Below, in pieces: positions 1 to 12,088 of a stretch of DNA of 64,000 nucleotides; positions within the stretch are counted from its first letter, which is position 1; every line of letters starts with the position of its first letter. The position numbers and the translations under genes were made by a program. The DNA lies in assembly GCA_963693365.1 (NCBI GenBank), contig CAVNZM010000013.1, positions 3,162,001 through 3,226,000 of the forward strand, written 5' to 3'. Source of the DNA: Amoebidium appalachense (taxonomy: Eukaryota > Ichthyosporea). Under the pieces are notes generated by a model. It was not told the origin of the DNA. It worked only from the letters and a program-made list of their open reading frames with translations, and did no database searches.

Positions 1-57
1 CGAGCATGCTTGCTAGCAGGGGGCACAGTGTGGAAAGGGTGGGGGCGTTAGTTTTAC

Positions 58-340
58 CTGGTATGGCGTAGTCCGTCCTGCGTGAGGTAGACCTCTCCAT
101 CTCCTCTGTTTCCTCCTTTCCTCTTTTTCCCGACAACCGCTCGTTTCCATCAGAGCCCGGGGGATGATGGGGGTTCGCTCCCACCCCCATGCTTTCCCCC
201 ATCGGTTGTGTGGTTTCTACCGACTCGGTTGCCCTATTCGTGTGATTGGGTGTGGGTGGGTTTGAGGTGGATAGTGCAGAGAGGGGCATGTCCCCTTCTA
301 GCTCCATGTGGTTTTCCCGGTTGGGGGTGGGTGCAGCCAT
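58..340 (-). CDS. First coding exon of a minus-strand gene cut by the window edge
   Basis: Reading the minus strand, an ATG at 340 opens a frame of 94 codons that ends in a good donor (CAG|GTAAAA, GT at 57-56) in phase 1; the frame stays open to the window edge, so there is no stop inside the window. The peptide starts MAAPTPNRENHMELEGDMPL and is hydrophilic, with a Pro/Thr-rich first half and an acidic/basic second half (KRGKEETEEMERSTSRR). No domain, signal peptide or membrane segment is visible, so no function can be given. Two inverted CCAAT boxes on the minus strand (805-809 and 846-850) lie about 470-510 bases upstream of the ATG. The alternative is a chance open frame; the ATG, the sustained frame and the donor together argue for a real exon. 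Confidence 0.55.
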
Positions 341-704
341 GTTTTGCGTAGCGTTTATTTGCTAGATGGTTGTTAACTTTGTGTGTGCGAAATGGGTGAG
401 TGCGGGATGCTGGGATCTGTGGATAAGGCTATTCTGTGCGCGTTCTACTCTGCTACTGTGTGTGTGAATTCTGTGCCGTTAATGTTTTTCCCCCCAGACA
501 CAGATCACTACCACTGAAAGAGGAAACGTTGGTTTTGTGTCAAGTGCAGAGATAAAGGGGGGGCTCCTTTCCGGCGCGTAACTCCCGTGCCCACCGGCCT
601 ACGGGGATGGCTTTTAGTGTCCCCTGTAGCTGACGTGTACCTCTATCCGCTGGAGTTTTTCTGGGTCCGGCTGTTAGGCGTGCTAGGAGTTCTCCGTTGG
701 ACTA
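341..704. other. Upstream region of the left-edge gene, no gene seen
   Basis: Non-repetitive sequence of mixed composition between the left-edge exon and the interspersed element at 705-936. The short plus-strand frame starting at 587 has no domain, splice or promoter support. This stretch probably holds the 5' untranslated region and promoter of the minus-strand gene. Confidence 0.4.
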
Positions 705-936
705 GAGGAGCTAGAAAACACGTTTTCACGTGTTTCCGACCAGTTTTCGTGGCGACCTGTGCTAATTATTTAACCAGACAAAAATGCGCGGAATGTCCAC
801 TCTGATTGGCCATCGCTATGGGTTCTGGTGCGGTCTATTGTGCCTATTGGTTGACTTAATGCGGAATTTGCAGAATCATGCAGCCTAATCACCGATTACA
901 TGTGGTTTTGATGTGATCGGGAGCCGGACAAGGTGC
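705..936 (-). repeat. Interspersed element C, diverged copy
   Basis: Read on the minus strand from 936 this sequence begins CAGTCGCACC and continues with GGCTCCCGATCACATC, matching the plus-strand sequence that starts at 60,711 (CAGTCGCGCC, then GGCTCCCGATCACATC). Similarity is about 80 percent over the first 70 bases, by eye, and weaker matches follow for roughly 160 bases more. Each copy has a short internal palindrome (GATCACAT and ATGTGATC arms). The shared sharp end at CAGTCGC supports a mobile-element boundary. Confidence 0.5.
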
Positions 937-945
937 GACTGTTCA

Positions 946-1450
946 CCAAGCTCTGCGTGTGGTAGTGGTTCTTGAGAAGGGCAGAAAAAGGGCTGCATAT
1001 TCCGGGGAAGAGGGGGGGGGGGGAGGAGGGGGAGTTTAAAGGTGGGTGTGTGTTGGTGGGGGGGTGGGTGGGTGGGTGGAGGTGGAGGGGGGCGGGGGGA
1101 GGGGGGGGGGGGAAGCTATTTGGTGAATGGCTAAATTATTTAGCAACTGCTAAGTCGTGACCTTTTGAATTCTAAGGTTGCATTGGCAAGCCTTGGCCAT
1201 TGAGTAATCGACTTAGAGGCTGTTCTGCAAACCGCCATAAGCATGGTGGCTTGCATTTATGTAGGCGGTTACCCGACTGACGGGAGTGAAATCAGCTGTT
1301 GGTAAATGCACAAAGTCGTGGCTGTGATTGTGGGAGAGGTTGTATAGATCAATGCAGCTCTTATTACTCACCTTCCAACGAATTATAAAACCCGAAATGT
1401 ATTCATACAGACAGTCTCCGAGCAACCCTTGTCCTATAGACCCATATCCC

Positions 1451-1481
<31 letters not shown>

Positions 1482-1490
1482 AAAAAAAAA
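946..1490 (+). repeat. Element A copy 1, ending in poly(C)-poly(A)
   Basis: One of several copies of an interspersed family. The order of blocks is: a CCAAGCTCTG head with AGGGCAGAAAAAGGG, a G-rich insert, a CTAA...AGCAACTGCTAAG block, GCATTGGCAAGCC, then the core GACGGGAGTGAAATCAGCTG and GGCTGTGATTGTGGGA, and finally a poly(C) and poly(A) run at 1447-1490. No coding capacity is seen. Copy boundaries are approximate. Confidence 0.6.
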
Positions 1491-1494
1491 AGAA

Positions 1495-1556
1495 CTACAG
1501 ACGCACAGCCGGATGTGACAGAGGCCAGAAGGGGTTATGAAGGTGTGGGCAAGTAT

Positions 1557-1587
<31 letters not shown>

Positions 1588-1760
1588 AGGGGGGTTTGCA
1601 TGTGCTTGGTGCACCGGATCGTGGCTGTGATTGTGGGATTGAATGGTACTCACAGCAGCCAATGTCAAAACCGAAAAGTATCCATACAGGCAGTTTTGAA
1701 CAAGACTTTTTTCTTTTGACTGGACTTATTCAACCGAGACTGCAAGCATGCACGTCATAC
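1495..1760 (+). repeat. Element A copy 2, partial
   Basis: Contains a poly(G) tract (1560-1595) followed by the core words GTGGCTGTGATTGTGGGA and AACCGAAAAGTATCCATACA found in the other copies; the head and most of the middle are missing. Confidence 0.5.
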
Positions 1761-1781
1761 TAAAGGGCAATAAAGGAGGGG

Positions 1782-1816
<35 letters not shown>

Positions 1817-1854
1817 CACCCGTAGGAGAGAGGCCCAAAACGCGACAAAAAAAA

Positions 1855-2085
1855 CTTACGTCTATCAACATGCTTTCGATTGAAATCTTCAGCACAAAAG
1901 TGGCACCAACGGCGATGAAAACAAGAATTACAACGCCACTGTACAACATCTCATGCAATATCATCATCAGAGCACCATACAGACATATCTACCAGGCCGT
2001 GTATCCAAACGCACAGCAGGAGAAATGTATACTGCCAGCCCCCAAAGAACGCCAATGATCAGTACGGTGCAGCCTACGGAACATA
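1855..2085 (-). other. Possible membrane-protein exon remnant
   Basis: On the minus strand two hydrophobic segments lie next to each other in different frames: one reading VLIIGVLWGLAVYISPAV, and one reading MLYSGVVILVFIAVGATFVL. The second runs into a donor-like site (GAC|GTAAGT at about 1,857). The frame change falls near a CTCTGATGATG stretch. This could be an exon of an unrecognised multi-pass membrane protein with a small deletion or a hidden intron, a dead copy, or chance. No family is recognised. Confidence 0.22.
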
Positions 2086-2574
2086 ACACACATGGACTGA
2101 TTTTTATTATCTAATTCCATATCCGAACAAGAAAAAAACTTATGCTGTGCCTGCCAGTGATAATAACTCCGAAAAGCAGGAAAAACAGGAAGATAAAAAA
2201 AAAAGAGGGAGTGAGATAGCAAGAGGAAGGATCTGGGTGAAAGATTTTGGGCTGAGGATATTCAGAAGTGGCGTTGGTGAAACGGGGGGGAAGAGGGATG
2301 GGGAGGGGAGGGGAGGGGAGAGGTAAAAAAGCATAGAGAGGGTGATCATCAGGTAGCCTAACTAGGTGAAAACAAAAACGAAAAGACATTCCTCCATACG
2401 ACAAACAGCAGTGGGCAATCCAAACATACTAATCAAATGAGGCACAAACCGAAAATGCCTGCGTCCCCCCCCCCCCCCCCCCTCCTTCCCCTCCCCTCCC
2501 CCCCCCCGCCCCCCACCCTGCTTGGCCCTCATAGTCTCAAGCCCTTCTTTTTCTATCCTTTTTGTCTTTCTTTT

Positions 2575-3060
2575 TCGCAACGGTAGATGTGGAGGCCGGG
2601 AGGGAGTTATGAAGGTGTGGGCAGCGGGGGGCCCGGGGGGAATGGGGAGGAAAGGGGGGAGGGGGTGGGATTTGTGATTGACAATTTTTAAAGAACATAG
2701 ATTCTGAGTATGGTAGTGGTCCTTAAGGAGGGCAGGTTCCGGAGGCAATGGGGGGGTGGGGATGGGGGGAGGGGATGGGGGTATGGGGGCAAAGGGGGAA
2801 TGGAGGAAGATGGGGGAGGGAGGGGGGAGGGGGGGGGGGGGGGGGGGGGGGATCTATTAAGAGCTGATGGTTCAGCAATTGTTCAGGGCGACCATGTTAT
2901 CAGAAAACCAAAGAGCGTTCTGCAAACCACCACAAAATAGTGGTATGCATTTGTGTGGAGGGTCACCCGACTGACGGGAGTGAAATCAGCTGGGGCAAAT
3001 GCACATAGCCGTGGGCTGTGATTGTGGGACAAAAAAGAAAAAACAGTGCAGTTCTTATTC
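2575..3060 (+). repeat. Element A copy 3
   Basis: Carries the core words GACGGGAGTGAAATCAGCTG and GGCTGTGATTGTGGGAC with the usual G-rich insert in its first half (2630-2852). Its right end leads into the large inverted repeat at 3097-3440. Confidence 0.55.
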
Positions 3061-3094
3061 AGTTCGTGTGTGTGTGCCAGTGTGTGTGTGCGTG

Positions 3095-3096
<2 letters not shown>

Positions 3097-3132
<36 letters not shown>

Positions 3133-3440
3133 AGGGTGGGGAAGGGGCTCAATTGACGGATACAGGATATAGGCTAGGTTTTCCTTTAACACTCTGTGCA
3201 TGAATTCTCGGTTTTTGAGAACACCTACAACCAATTACCAAAACCGAAATGTATTCATGCGCAGAGTGTTTGAGGAAAACCTAGCCTATATCCTGTATCC
3301 GGCAATTGAACCCCTTCCCCACCCTTCCCCCCCCTCCCCCCTCCCCCTCCCCCCCCTCCCCCCCCTCTCCCACACACACACACACACAAACTGACATCTC
3401 CCCTAGTCCTACCCCCCTCCCCCCTCCCCCCCCCCCCGCC
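3097..3440. repeat. Long imperfect inverted repeat with G/C-run arms
   Basis: The stretch at about 3147-3210 (GGATACAGGATATAGGCTAG and neighbours) is the reverse complement of about 3240-3305 with few mismatches, and the poly(G) run at 3097-3145 faces poly(C)-rich sequence at 3310-3440. The spacer between the mixed-sequence arms is only about 40 bases. As single-stranded DNA or RNA this would fold into a stem well over 100 bases long. Confidence 0.6.
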
Positions 3441-3690
3441 CCTTCCCCGGGCATCTCCGCTCCATCCCCTCGGGGAGTCTCCAATATCCCACCTCCTACT
3501 AGTACAGGTACACCTCTTCCCTGAAACAGAGGCTCCAAATTCACTAAAGCCCCCCTCCCCCCCTCCCCCCAAAAAAGCGTTGGCTTTCTTCTTCATCCTC
3601 CCCACTCCCTTCTCCCCCTCCTCCTCTCCCCCCCTTCCCCCCCCCCCCCCCCCCCCCCCCTCCCCCCTCCCCCCCACCCGCCTCAACCCA

Positions 3691-5165
3691 CCCACAGACA
3701 CACAGCGCGTGTGCACAACACCACGACCACTAGGGTCACCACAGCCATGGTGACCGTCACAACCACCACCCACCCACCCACTTTGTGGAGCTTCTAAAAA
3801 GGAAGAGAGACTCTTAGGGAGGGGAGGAGCAGAGAGAAGGCAGGGCGGGTATTGGCAGGATGTTAGGGGGCAAGGCGGAGAGGGGGGCAGGAGGGGGCGG
3901 TTTGAGGGGGGGGGGGGGGGGGGAGGGGGCGGGGGGAGGGCCACATGCACGTGTTTCCCTAAAAAGAGAGGGGGAGGGGAGGGGGAAGGGTCCTACACAT
4001 ATAATTTCGGTAGGAGGTGGAAGGAGGTATTTTTTAGTAACTTGGCGAGCGGTACCTGTTTGATGCCAGCCAGATATTAGGGTGGGTTCCTGGTTGGGGA
4101 GGCTCCTGATATATGGGTGTTACGTGTATTTGTTTTGAGAGGGAGAGAGGAAATGGTGAACAAGGGGGAAGGGAGAGGGGGGGGGGGGGGGGGGGGATCG
4201 GGTGGGGAGAGGGGGGGGGGGGAGGGAAAGAGGAGGTATAATGGTTAACGATTCAGCCAAATTAGTAGGTGACTCGTGCCCGCAGATATTAGCGGTAACT
4301 TTATCCCCCCCCCCCCCCCCCCCCCTCTCCGCCCTCCCCCCTTACTCCCCACCCCCTCTCCCCTACTCCCCCCCCTCCCCCCCCCCCCCCCCCCTCCTCC
4401 CCCCCCCCCTCCGGAAGACCCACAGACACGTAGCGTGTGCACACACTACCACTACCGCCGCCATCGGGCCGGGGCATCACACCCACAGCTACAGCCACAA
4501 ACAACCACCCACCCACCCACTTGGTGGAGCTTCTAAAAAGTAATTAAGATTTGAGAAATTAGGGAAGGGAGGAGTAGGGGGGAAGGGTGGAGGGGGGAGA
4601 GGGGAGAGGGGGAGAGGGGGGAGAGGGGGGGGCGAAGGAAGGGGGAGGGGGGGGTTGTGAGGGGGGAAGGACGGAAGAGGGGCGGCGAGGGGGGGGGGGG
4701 AGGGGGAGAGGGGGGGGGGGGGGGGGGGGGGTTCACATGCATGTGTGGCATGTGTGTGCAAGTGCCTTGCAAAGGGGTGGGGAGGGGGAGGAGAGGTGGG
4801 AGGGAAGCTTTGGGGCTGGACGAAGGGGCCCCATACATGTATTTTCTGGTGGAAGTGAAAGGAGTAACACCCTAGTAAATTATCCTGCGGTCTGATGCCA
4901 GCCGGGTAGGGTGGGGCCGTGGGGAGTTTCTGATTGATCATACGGGTGTGATGTGTGCTCGTTTTAAGGGGAGGATGAAGGAGTAGGAGCGGGAGATAGG
5001 AGCGGGGGGTGGGGGGGTGGGGGGTGGGGGGGGGGGGGGGGGGGTGGAGTGGGGGGGGGGCGTGGGTGGGAGGGGATGAGGAGGGAAAAGGGGAGTGGGG
5101 AGGTGGCGGGGAAGGGGTGGTAAAAAGGGTTGTCGATTCAGCAACATTTGTAGGTGAATTGTACA
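3691..5165. repeat. Diverged tandem duplication of a composite repeat, about 0.75 kb unit
   Basis: Blocks in 3691-4297 recur in the same order in 4428-5165: a GCGTGTGCACA block, ACCCACCCACCCACTT then GTGGAGCTTCTAAAA, a G-rich tract, CACATGCA(C/T)GTGT, a block ending near TGATGCCAGCC, and GATTCAGC(C/A)A. A further copy of the GTGGAGCTTCTA block is at about 8137-8235. No coding potential is seen; poly(G)/poly(C) runs separate the blocks. Confidence 0.5.
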
Positions 5166-5366
5166 GCTACATATGAGCATCTCAAAGTGACTCGGCCCCC
5201 TTTCGGTTCGTTGCACTGTGGCATGCAGACGTTGGGTGGTCGACAAACTGACAGAAATCTGGCCAGCCGAACTACGGCGAGTGACTGATAAAAAGATCAT
5301 GGCTTGGAAATAGGGCCTATCTATTTTTGATTGTATCAAATTGTGTAAATGACAGAAGGGAAATGC

Positions 5367-6060
5367 GGCGCACCAAACTCTGGGTCTAGTGGTGGTTATT
5401 GGGGAGGGCAGAAGAAAAGGGGAGCAATGAGGGGGTGGTGGGAGGTGAGGGGGGATGTGGGTGGGTGGGTGGAGGGGGAGGGGGAGAGGGGCTGGCGGAA
5501 AGGGGGGGAGAGGGGGGGGGGGGGGGGGGGAGGGTTCGTTCGGTGAAGGGCTAAGCAAAGTTCAGCAGCTGCTAGGGGCGTCCTCTTGATTATGATGGCT
5601 GTTTTGGCAAGCCTCGAGCTCCAGGTCGGAGGAGAATTATGGTAGTGCAAACCACCACTGTGGAATGCATTTTATGTGGGCGGTCACCCAACTGACGGCA
5701 GTGAAATCAGCTGGTGGTGAACGCGCAAAGTTGTGGTTGTGATTATGGGCAGAATGTGTAGATCAAGGTAGCCCTCATCAATAGCTGCCATTATGAGCTG
5801 GTACTTACAGCCAAGATCAAAACCGGAATGTATCCATACAGACAGTTTTAAGCAAAAATGTGCCCCCGACTCCATATTCGCCCCTTTCATTTCCCTCCTC
5901 CTTTCCGTCCTCCAACCCCCCCCCCCCCCCCCCTCGCCCCCTCTCACCCCCCTCCTTCCCGTCCCCGAGGATTCCAGCTCCACCACCCCGGGGAGATCCC
6001 AACATCCCGCCCCTTGGCACACCCCTTCACCGAAACAGAGGCTTCGAATTCACCCCCCCC
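5367..6060 (+). repeat. Element A copy 4, near full length
   Basis: Shows every block of the family in order: CACCAAACTCTGGG head, AGGGCAGAAGAAAAGG, G-rich insert (5400-5530), CAGCAGCTGCTAGGGGC, the GAAATCAGCTGGTGGTGAA core, AAACCGGAATGTATCCATACA, a poly(C) tract (5910-5945), CCGGGGAGATCCCAACATC and CCGAAACAGAGGCTTCGAAT, then poly(C). Neighbouring 6061-6900 continues as C-rich and A-rich low-complexity DNA with fragments of related repeats. Confidence 0.6.
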
Positions 6061-7109
6061 CCCCCCCCCCCCCCCCCCCGTCCCCCCCCTCCCCGTCCCC
6101 CCTCCCCCCTCCCCCCCTCCCCCCCCCCCCCCCAAGAAAAAAAAAAGAAGAAAAAGAAAGAATAAAGAAATGCCAAAAAAAAACAGACAATGGCATTACT
6201 ACTCCCCCCCCCCCCCCCCCCCTCCCCCCCCCCCCCCCCCCCGCGCCCCCCTTCGGGGGTCCCGGCCCCTCATTGCATCGTAACGTTGGCTTTGGGGAGT
6301 CAGTAAATGACCCTTGGGCTGCGTATATTTAAACAAGATAAAAAACTCGACAAAACAGCCACCATGATACGCACTAATATTACTATGCTAACGTGATTGT
6401 TAGGCACGATAAAGACTTGTAAGACCCCTGTTGGCACAGTCACATAAATCGCCCAGTGCAAAGATGTGACCCCCCCCCCCCCCCCCCCCCCCCAACCCCT
6501 CTCCCCGAAAAAAAAGACAAAAAAAGCGCCACCATCATCCACCAGACCACCCACCCAGAGGCCCCCCCCCCCGGCCCCCCCCCCCCCCCCCCTTCCCCCC
6601 AGCCCGCCCACATTTTATTGATTCACTAGTGACCAGGCGGCGGGGGCGGTTGGGGTAAGAGGGGGGGGGGGGGGGGGGGGGGAGGGGAGGGGGGGAGGAG
6701 GGGGTCAGTGATGGTGAATGCACACTGCACCATCCCAGGGAGCAGGCAGCACCTCCAATGGGGTGAACACCTCTGGCGAAAACATAATCTCGTAACATTA
6801 AAATAAAAGGGTAGAAGTTTACCAGCATTAGTAACCAGCAACGTGCACGTTAGCGTTCTTAGCCTCCCCCTTGTATGTTCGGCCTTCCAAAGTTCTTTCA
6901 ACACTGTATAAGTATCATTGTTGTTTGCGTTATACCGACCCCCCCTCCCCCCCCCCCCCCCCCCCCCCCCTCCGCCCCCGTTCTTCCCCTCCTTCCCCCC
7001 CGGCTCTCATAGTCTCAAGTCCTTCTTTTTTTCTTTTCATGTTCTTTTTTTCGCAAGGTAGATACGGAGGGGGTGGGCAGCCCCTGCGGGTGGCGGAGCG
7101 GGAGGGGTG

Positions 7110-7119
<10 letters not shown>

Positions 7120-7172
<53 letters not shown>

Positions 7173-7245
7173 GGAAGAGGGTGGGGGGGGGGGGGGGGGA
7201 GAAGGGAGGGAGGGGGGGGGGAGAAGGGGGGGGGGGGGGGGAGGG
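7120..7245 (+). repeat. TG and poly(G) array
   Basis: A TG array of about 13 units leads into broken poly(G). All open frames here (Cys-Val, Gly-rich) are products of the array. Confidence 0.8.
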
Positions 7246-7265
7246 GACAATCGACTTAGAAAATA

Positions 7266-8008
7266 CTGCGCATCAGACTCTAAAGACATGTCACAGAGTG
7301 GCAGTGGTTCTTGGGAAGGGCAGAAAAGGGGGCCGGGATGACATATTCAGGGGCAGGGGGAGAGGGGGGAGGGGGAGAGGGGGGAGCTGGGAGGGGGGAG
7401 GGGGAGGGGGGGGGGGGGAGGGGGGTGAGAATCGGTGAAGGGCTAACCATTCAGCAACTGTTCAGGGGTGACCTTCCAAACATGGGGCCTGCCTCGGTAA
7501 GCCTGTGAGTGGACACAAGCCCTTGCTGCAAACGTGGCACCACCACCCTAGTGACTTGCATATGTGGACGGGGATCCAGGCCAGGTGGGAGGAAGCAGGG
7601 AAAGGTGGGATGGGTGAAGGGGTAATAATTCAGCAGCTGCTACTGAGGTGGCCTCTTGACCATGAGGGCTACCTTGGCAAGCCATGATGTGAAGAAAGTT
7701 GCAAACCACCATAGTGGCATGCAGATATGTGGACGGTCACCAAACTAACGGAAGTGAAATCAGCTGGTGTTGAATGCACAAAGTTGTGGCTGTGATTGTG
7801 GGACAGAATCATCAGCGAAGATCAAAACTGAAATGTATGTATGGACATAGACAGTTTTTGAGCATACATTTGCCCCAGACCCCATTTTCGCCACTTTCAT
7901 CCCCCCCCCCCCGTCCCCCTCCGGGATTCCAGTTTCACCACCCCGGGGAGATCCCAATATCGAGCACCTTGGCACACCACTTCCCCGAAACAGAGCTCAA
8001 GTTACCCC

Positions 8009-8039
<31 letters not shown>

Positions 8040-8046
8040 AAAAAAA
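7266..8046 (+). repeat. Element A copy 5, near full length, poly(C)-poly(A) end
   Basis: Same block order as the copy at 5367-6060, with an internal partial duplication of the AGCAACTG/GGCAAGCC block (7430-7510 and 7615-7690). The 3' end is CCGAAACAGAGCTCAAG, then poly(C) and poly(A) at 8007-8046. Confidence 0.6.
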
Positions 8047-8081
8047 GTTGAAAACTTTCAGACAAAAGCGTTAACATTCTC

Positions 8082-8134
<53 letters not shown>

Positions 8135-8341
8135 AAAAAAAACCACATCACCCCGACCGCCACCACCAGGGCCACTACAGCCACTACCACCACAACCACC
8201 ACCCACCCGCCCACTCTGTGGAGCTTCTATAGTAAAAAAAGAACAAAAAAGAGGAGTTAGGGGAGGGGATGAGCATGGGGGAAGTGGTGGGGGGGGGGGA
8301 GGGGGGGGGGGAGGCGGAGATGTTAGGAGCCAAGGCAAGAG

Positions 8342-8997
8342 GGAAGGGGGAAGGGAGGGTAGGCGGGGATGGGGGCTTTTGTTGTTTTGTACGGGTCTAC
8401 GGGAGCAGAGTGCACAGAGGTGTCATGTAAAACACGACTAACACAATAAAGAGAGGGCAATCGGAGTTGTTCACGAGACATTGAAAGATTCAAACAACAA
8501 CTGATCCTTTATTGTGCTCTCGGTTCTTTTTGTACTTGCGACTTATAGTATCACAACTAAAGAGGGAGAACCAATCGGTTCTATCAGAAGATAGAAAAAC
8601 ACATTCCGACAGAGCATACACATTCCAACTTCCGACTTAACTAAAGTTTAGAAACGCTTACTTAAATAAATTAAGTAATTCATGATACATCTAGTCACTA
8701 TTAACTCACATATATATTTATATTCGTCTCCATAAAGAAACTCATTTAAATACATATATTTCCTAATAGTCGACACTCTCAAAGTGAAGACACATTGCAA
8801 TAAACCGAATTCCATATGTATCTATTGTCCAATCACAACACATATATTAATAGACAGGAATGCACAACACGATCTATAGATGTACTCGCTCGCGACTATT
8901 GGCGAGCCATTCTATTGAGAACAAAACTAAGCCACTTTGAAATAAAAGAAAGACAACAAATGTAGCTAGCCAATCACGCTACCTCTCAGATAAACAG
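8342..8997. other. AT-richer unique stretch, no gene seen
   Basis: Unlike its surroundings this stretch lacks homopolymer runs and is AT-rich. Both strands are broken by stops. A small inverted repeat (CACAATAAAG near 8,437 against CTTTATTGTG near 8,507) is the only structure noticed. Confidence 0.5.
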
Positions 8998-9838
<841 letters not shown>

Positions 9839-9907
9839 GCTTTACAGGGGGGGATATAGTTACCTTTAAACGCTATGACTATTTTTCAGTTTTTTTTTTT
9901 TTTCCCG

Positions 9908-9942
<35 letters not shown>

Positions 9943-10009
9943 GGGGGGGAGGGGGGGGGGGGGTGGGGGGTTGGGGTGGGGGGGGGGGGGGGGGGGGGGG
10001 GGGGGGTGA

Positions 10010-10697
10010 ATTTGGAGCCTCTGTTTGGGGAAGAGTTATGTTAGGGGCGGGTTGTTTGGGTCTCTTCAAGGGGATAGAGCGGTGATCCCCTAAGGGCCGG
10101 GGGGGCGGGGGAGGGGGGCGGGGGGAGGGAGGGATGGGTATTGGGGACTCGTTGAGGGGATGGAGTGGGGATCACCGGGGGTTGAAGGGGGGAGGGGGGG
10201 GGGGGGGGAGATTTAGGGGGGGGGGGGGGGGGGAGGGGGAGGGGGAGAGGGGTGACGATTTCAAGTTACGCGGATATGGCAGGGCAAAGTTAAACTGCCT
10301 GTATGGATACGTTTCGGTTTTGACCTTAACTGCAAGTCCCTGAGGCAGCTATCAATTAGGGCATCATTGATCCGTACACCCTGTTCCACAATTACAGCCA
10401 CGGCTTTCAGTGCATTCAACACCGGCTGATTTCACTCCCGTCAGTTGAGTGACCACCCATATAAATGCATATGCCATGTGTGTTCGTGGTGGTTTGCAAC
10501 CAACTGCTTAAACTTCAGAATCTTCTCAAGGCTTGCCAAGGCAATTCTTGTGATTCGTAAGGTCGTCCCTTAGCTGTTGCTGAAAGATTTAGTCCTTCAC
10601 CGAATCGGTTCCCCCCCCCCCCCCCACCCGAAGATACCCCACCTTTTTCTGCCCTCTCGAAGAACCCCCACCACATGCGTACCGAGCTTGGTGTGGT
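10010..10697 (-). repeat. Element A copy 6, inverted
   Basis: Minus-strand copy whose head (CACCAAGCTCGG) lies at the right end and whose GAAACAGAGGCTCC tail lies at about 10,015-10,030. The core GACGGGAGTGAAATCAGC is at about 10,425-10,445 on the minus strand. This opposite-orientation copy helps set the two ends of the family. Confidence 0.6.
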
Positions 10698-10717
10698 GTA
10701 TGTTCCTTATGTCAACC

Positions 10718-10719
<2 letters not shown>

Positions 10720-10758
<39 letters not shown>

Positions 10759-10797
10759 TCTCCCTCTCTCCCTCTCTCCCTCTCTCTCTCTCTCTCT

Positions 10798-10866
<69 letters not shown>

Positions 10867-10869
10867 CCC

Positions 10870-10900
<31 letters not shown>
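10720..10900 (+). repeat. CT array followed by poly(C)
   Basis: A CT array with CCCTCT interruptions runs from about 10,720 to 10,862 and passes into poly(C). Ser-Leu and Arg-Glu open frames over it are artefacts of the repeat. Confidence 0.85.
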
Positions 10901-10901
<1 letters not shown>

Positions 10902-11467
10902 TGATACTGCCCACCCATTCATAACCCCCTCCAAGCCTCCGCATCTACCGTCGCGAAAAGAAAAAAAAAGGCGGATAGAAAAAGAAGGGCCTGAGACTAA
11001 GAGAGCCAGGTGGTGGAGGGAGGGGGGGAGGGGGAGGGGGGTGGAGGGGGGAGGGGTAGCGGGAAATTTTCACGATAAAAAGATGTTTGCACTGGACGAT
11101 TTCTGTGACTGTGTCAACACGGGTTTTCCGGAGGGTTTTTTCATGCCTGATGTCCATGTTAATTAGGGTAGAAACTTGATTAACAAACGTCATAGTAGCT
11201 GTTCTGAGTTTTTTATCATGTTTCGGGCAGCTCAAAAAATTGACTTTATGTTCCTCTATAACCCCCCCCCCCCCCCCCCCACCCCCGACCACACACACTA
11301 TCCACCCACACACCCATCAAGTCTACTTGAAGCCCTTCTTTTTCTATACGTGGTTGTTTTTTGCCTTGCAGAAGTAGATATGGAGGCTGGGAGGGGACCG
11401 GTTACGAGGGGGGAGGGAGGGGGAGGTGGGGGGGGGGGGGGGGGGAGGAGAAATTGAAATAAGAAAA

Positions 11468-12057
11468 TTAGGCGTGCCAGGCTCTGGGTGTATGGTGTTT
11501 TTTGGGAGGGCAGAGAAAGGGGGCCGGCCCCAGCCGGGGTATAATCAGGGGGAGGAGGGGGGGGGGGGGGGGGAGGAGGGGGTGGGGGTGGAAGGAGGGT
11601 GCGGTGAAGGGCTAGTCATTCAGCAGCTGCTAAGGGCGGCCTCTTTGACTATAGGGGCTGCCTTGGCAAGCCTTGAGGATGTGCAAACCACCATGGTGGC
11701 ATGCATCTTGTGTGGATGGTCACCCGTGAAGTGGAGTGATATCAGCTGGTGGTGAATGCACAAAGTTGTGGCTGTGATTGTGGGACAGGATGTATAGTGA
11801 ACATATAGATCAATTTAGCCCTCATCGGTAGCTGCCATTAGGAGCTGGTACTTACAGCCAAGATAAAACTGAAATGTATCCATACAGACATTTTTTGAGC
11901 AAAAAAAGGCCCTAGACCCATTCGCCAATATCATGCCCCCCCCCCCCCCCCCCCCCCCTCTCCGTCCCGAGGATTCCAATTTCACCACCCCGGGGAGATC
12001 CCAACATCCAGCCCCTTGGCACACCCCTTTCCCGAAACAGAGGCTCCGAATCATTAA

Positions 12058-12060
<3 letters not shown>
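11468..12060 (+). repeat. Element A copy 7
   Basis: Head GCCAGGCTCTGGGTGTATGG, AGGGCAGAGAAAGGG, G-rich insert, CAGCAGCTGCTAAGGGC, GCCTTGGCAAGCC, core, TATCCATACAGACA, a poly(C) run, CCGGGGAGATCCCAACATC and CCGAAACAGAGGCTCCGAA, then poly(C). The most regular copy of the family in the window. Confidence 0.6.

Positions 12061-12088
<28 letters not shown>

Noticed and set aside
587-805. 72-codon plus-strand frame near the left edge
   Set aside because: It overlaps an interspersed element copy on the other strand and has no supporting feature.
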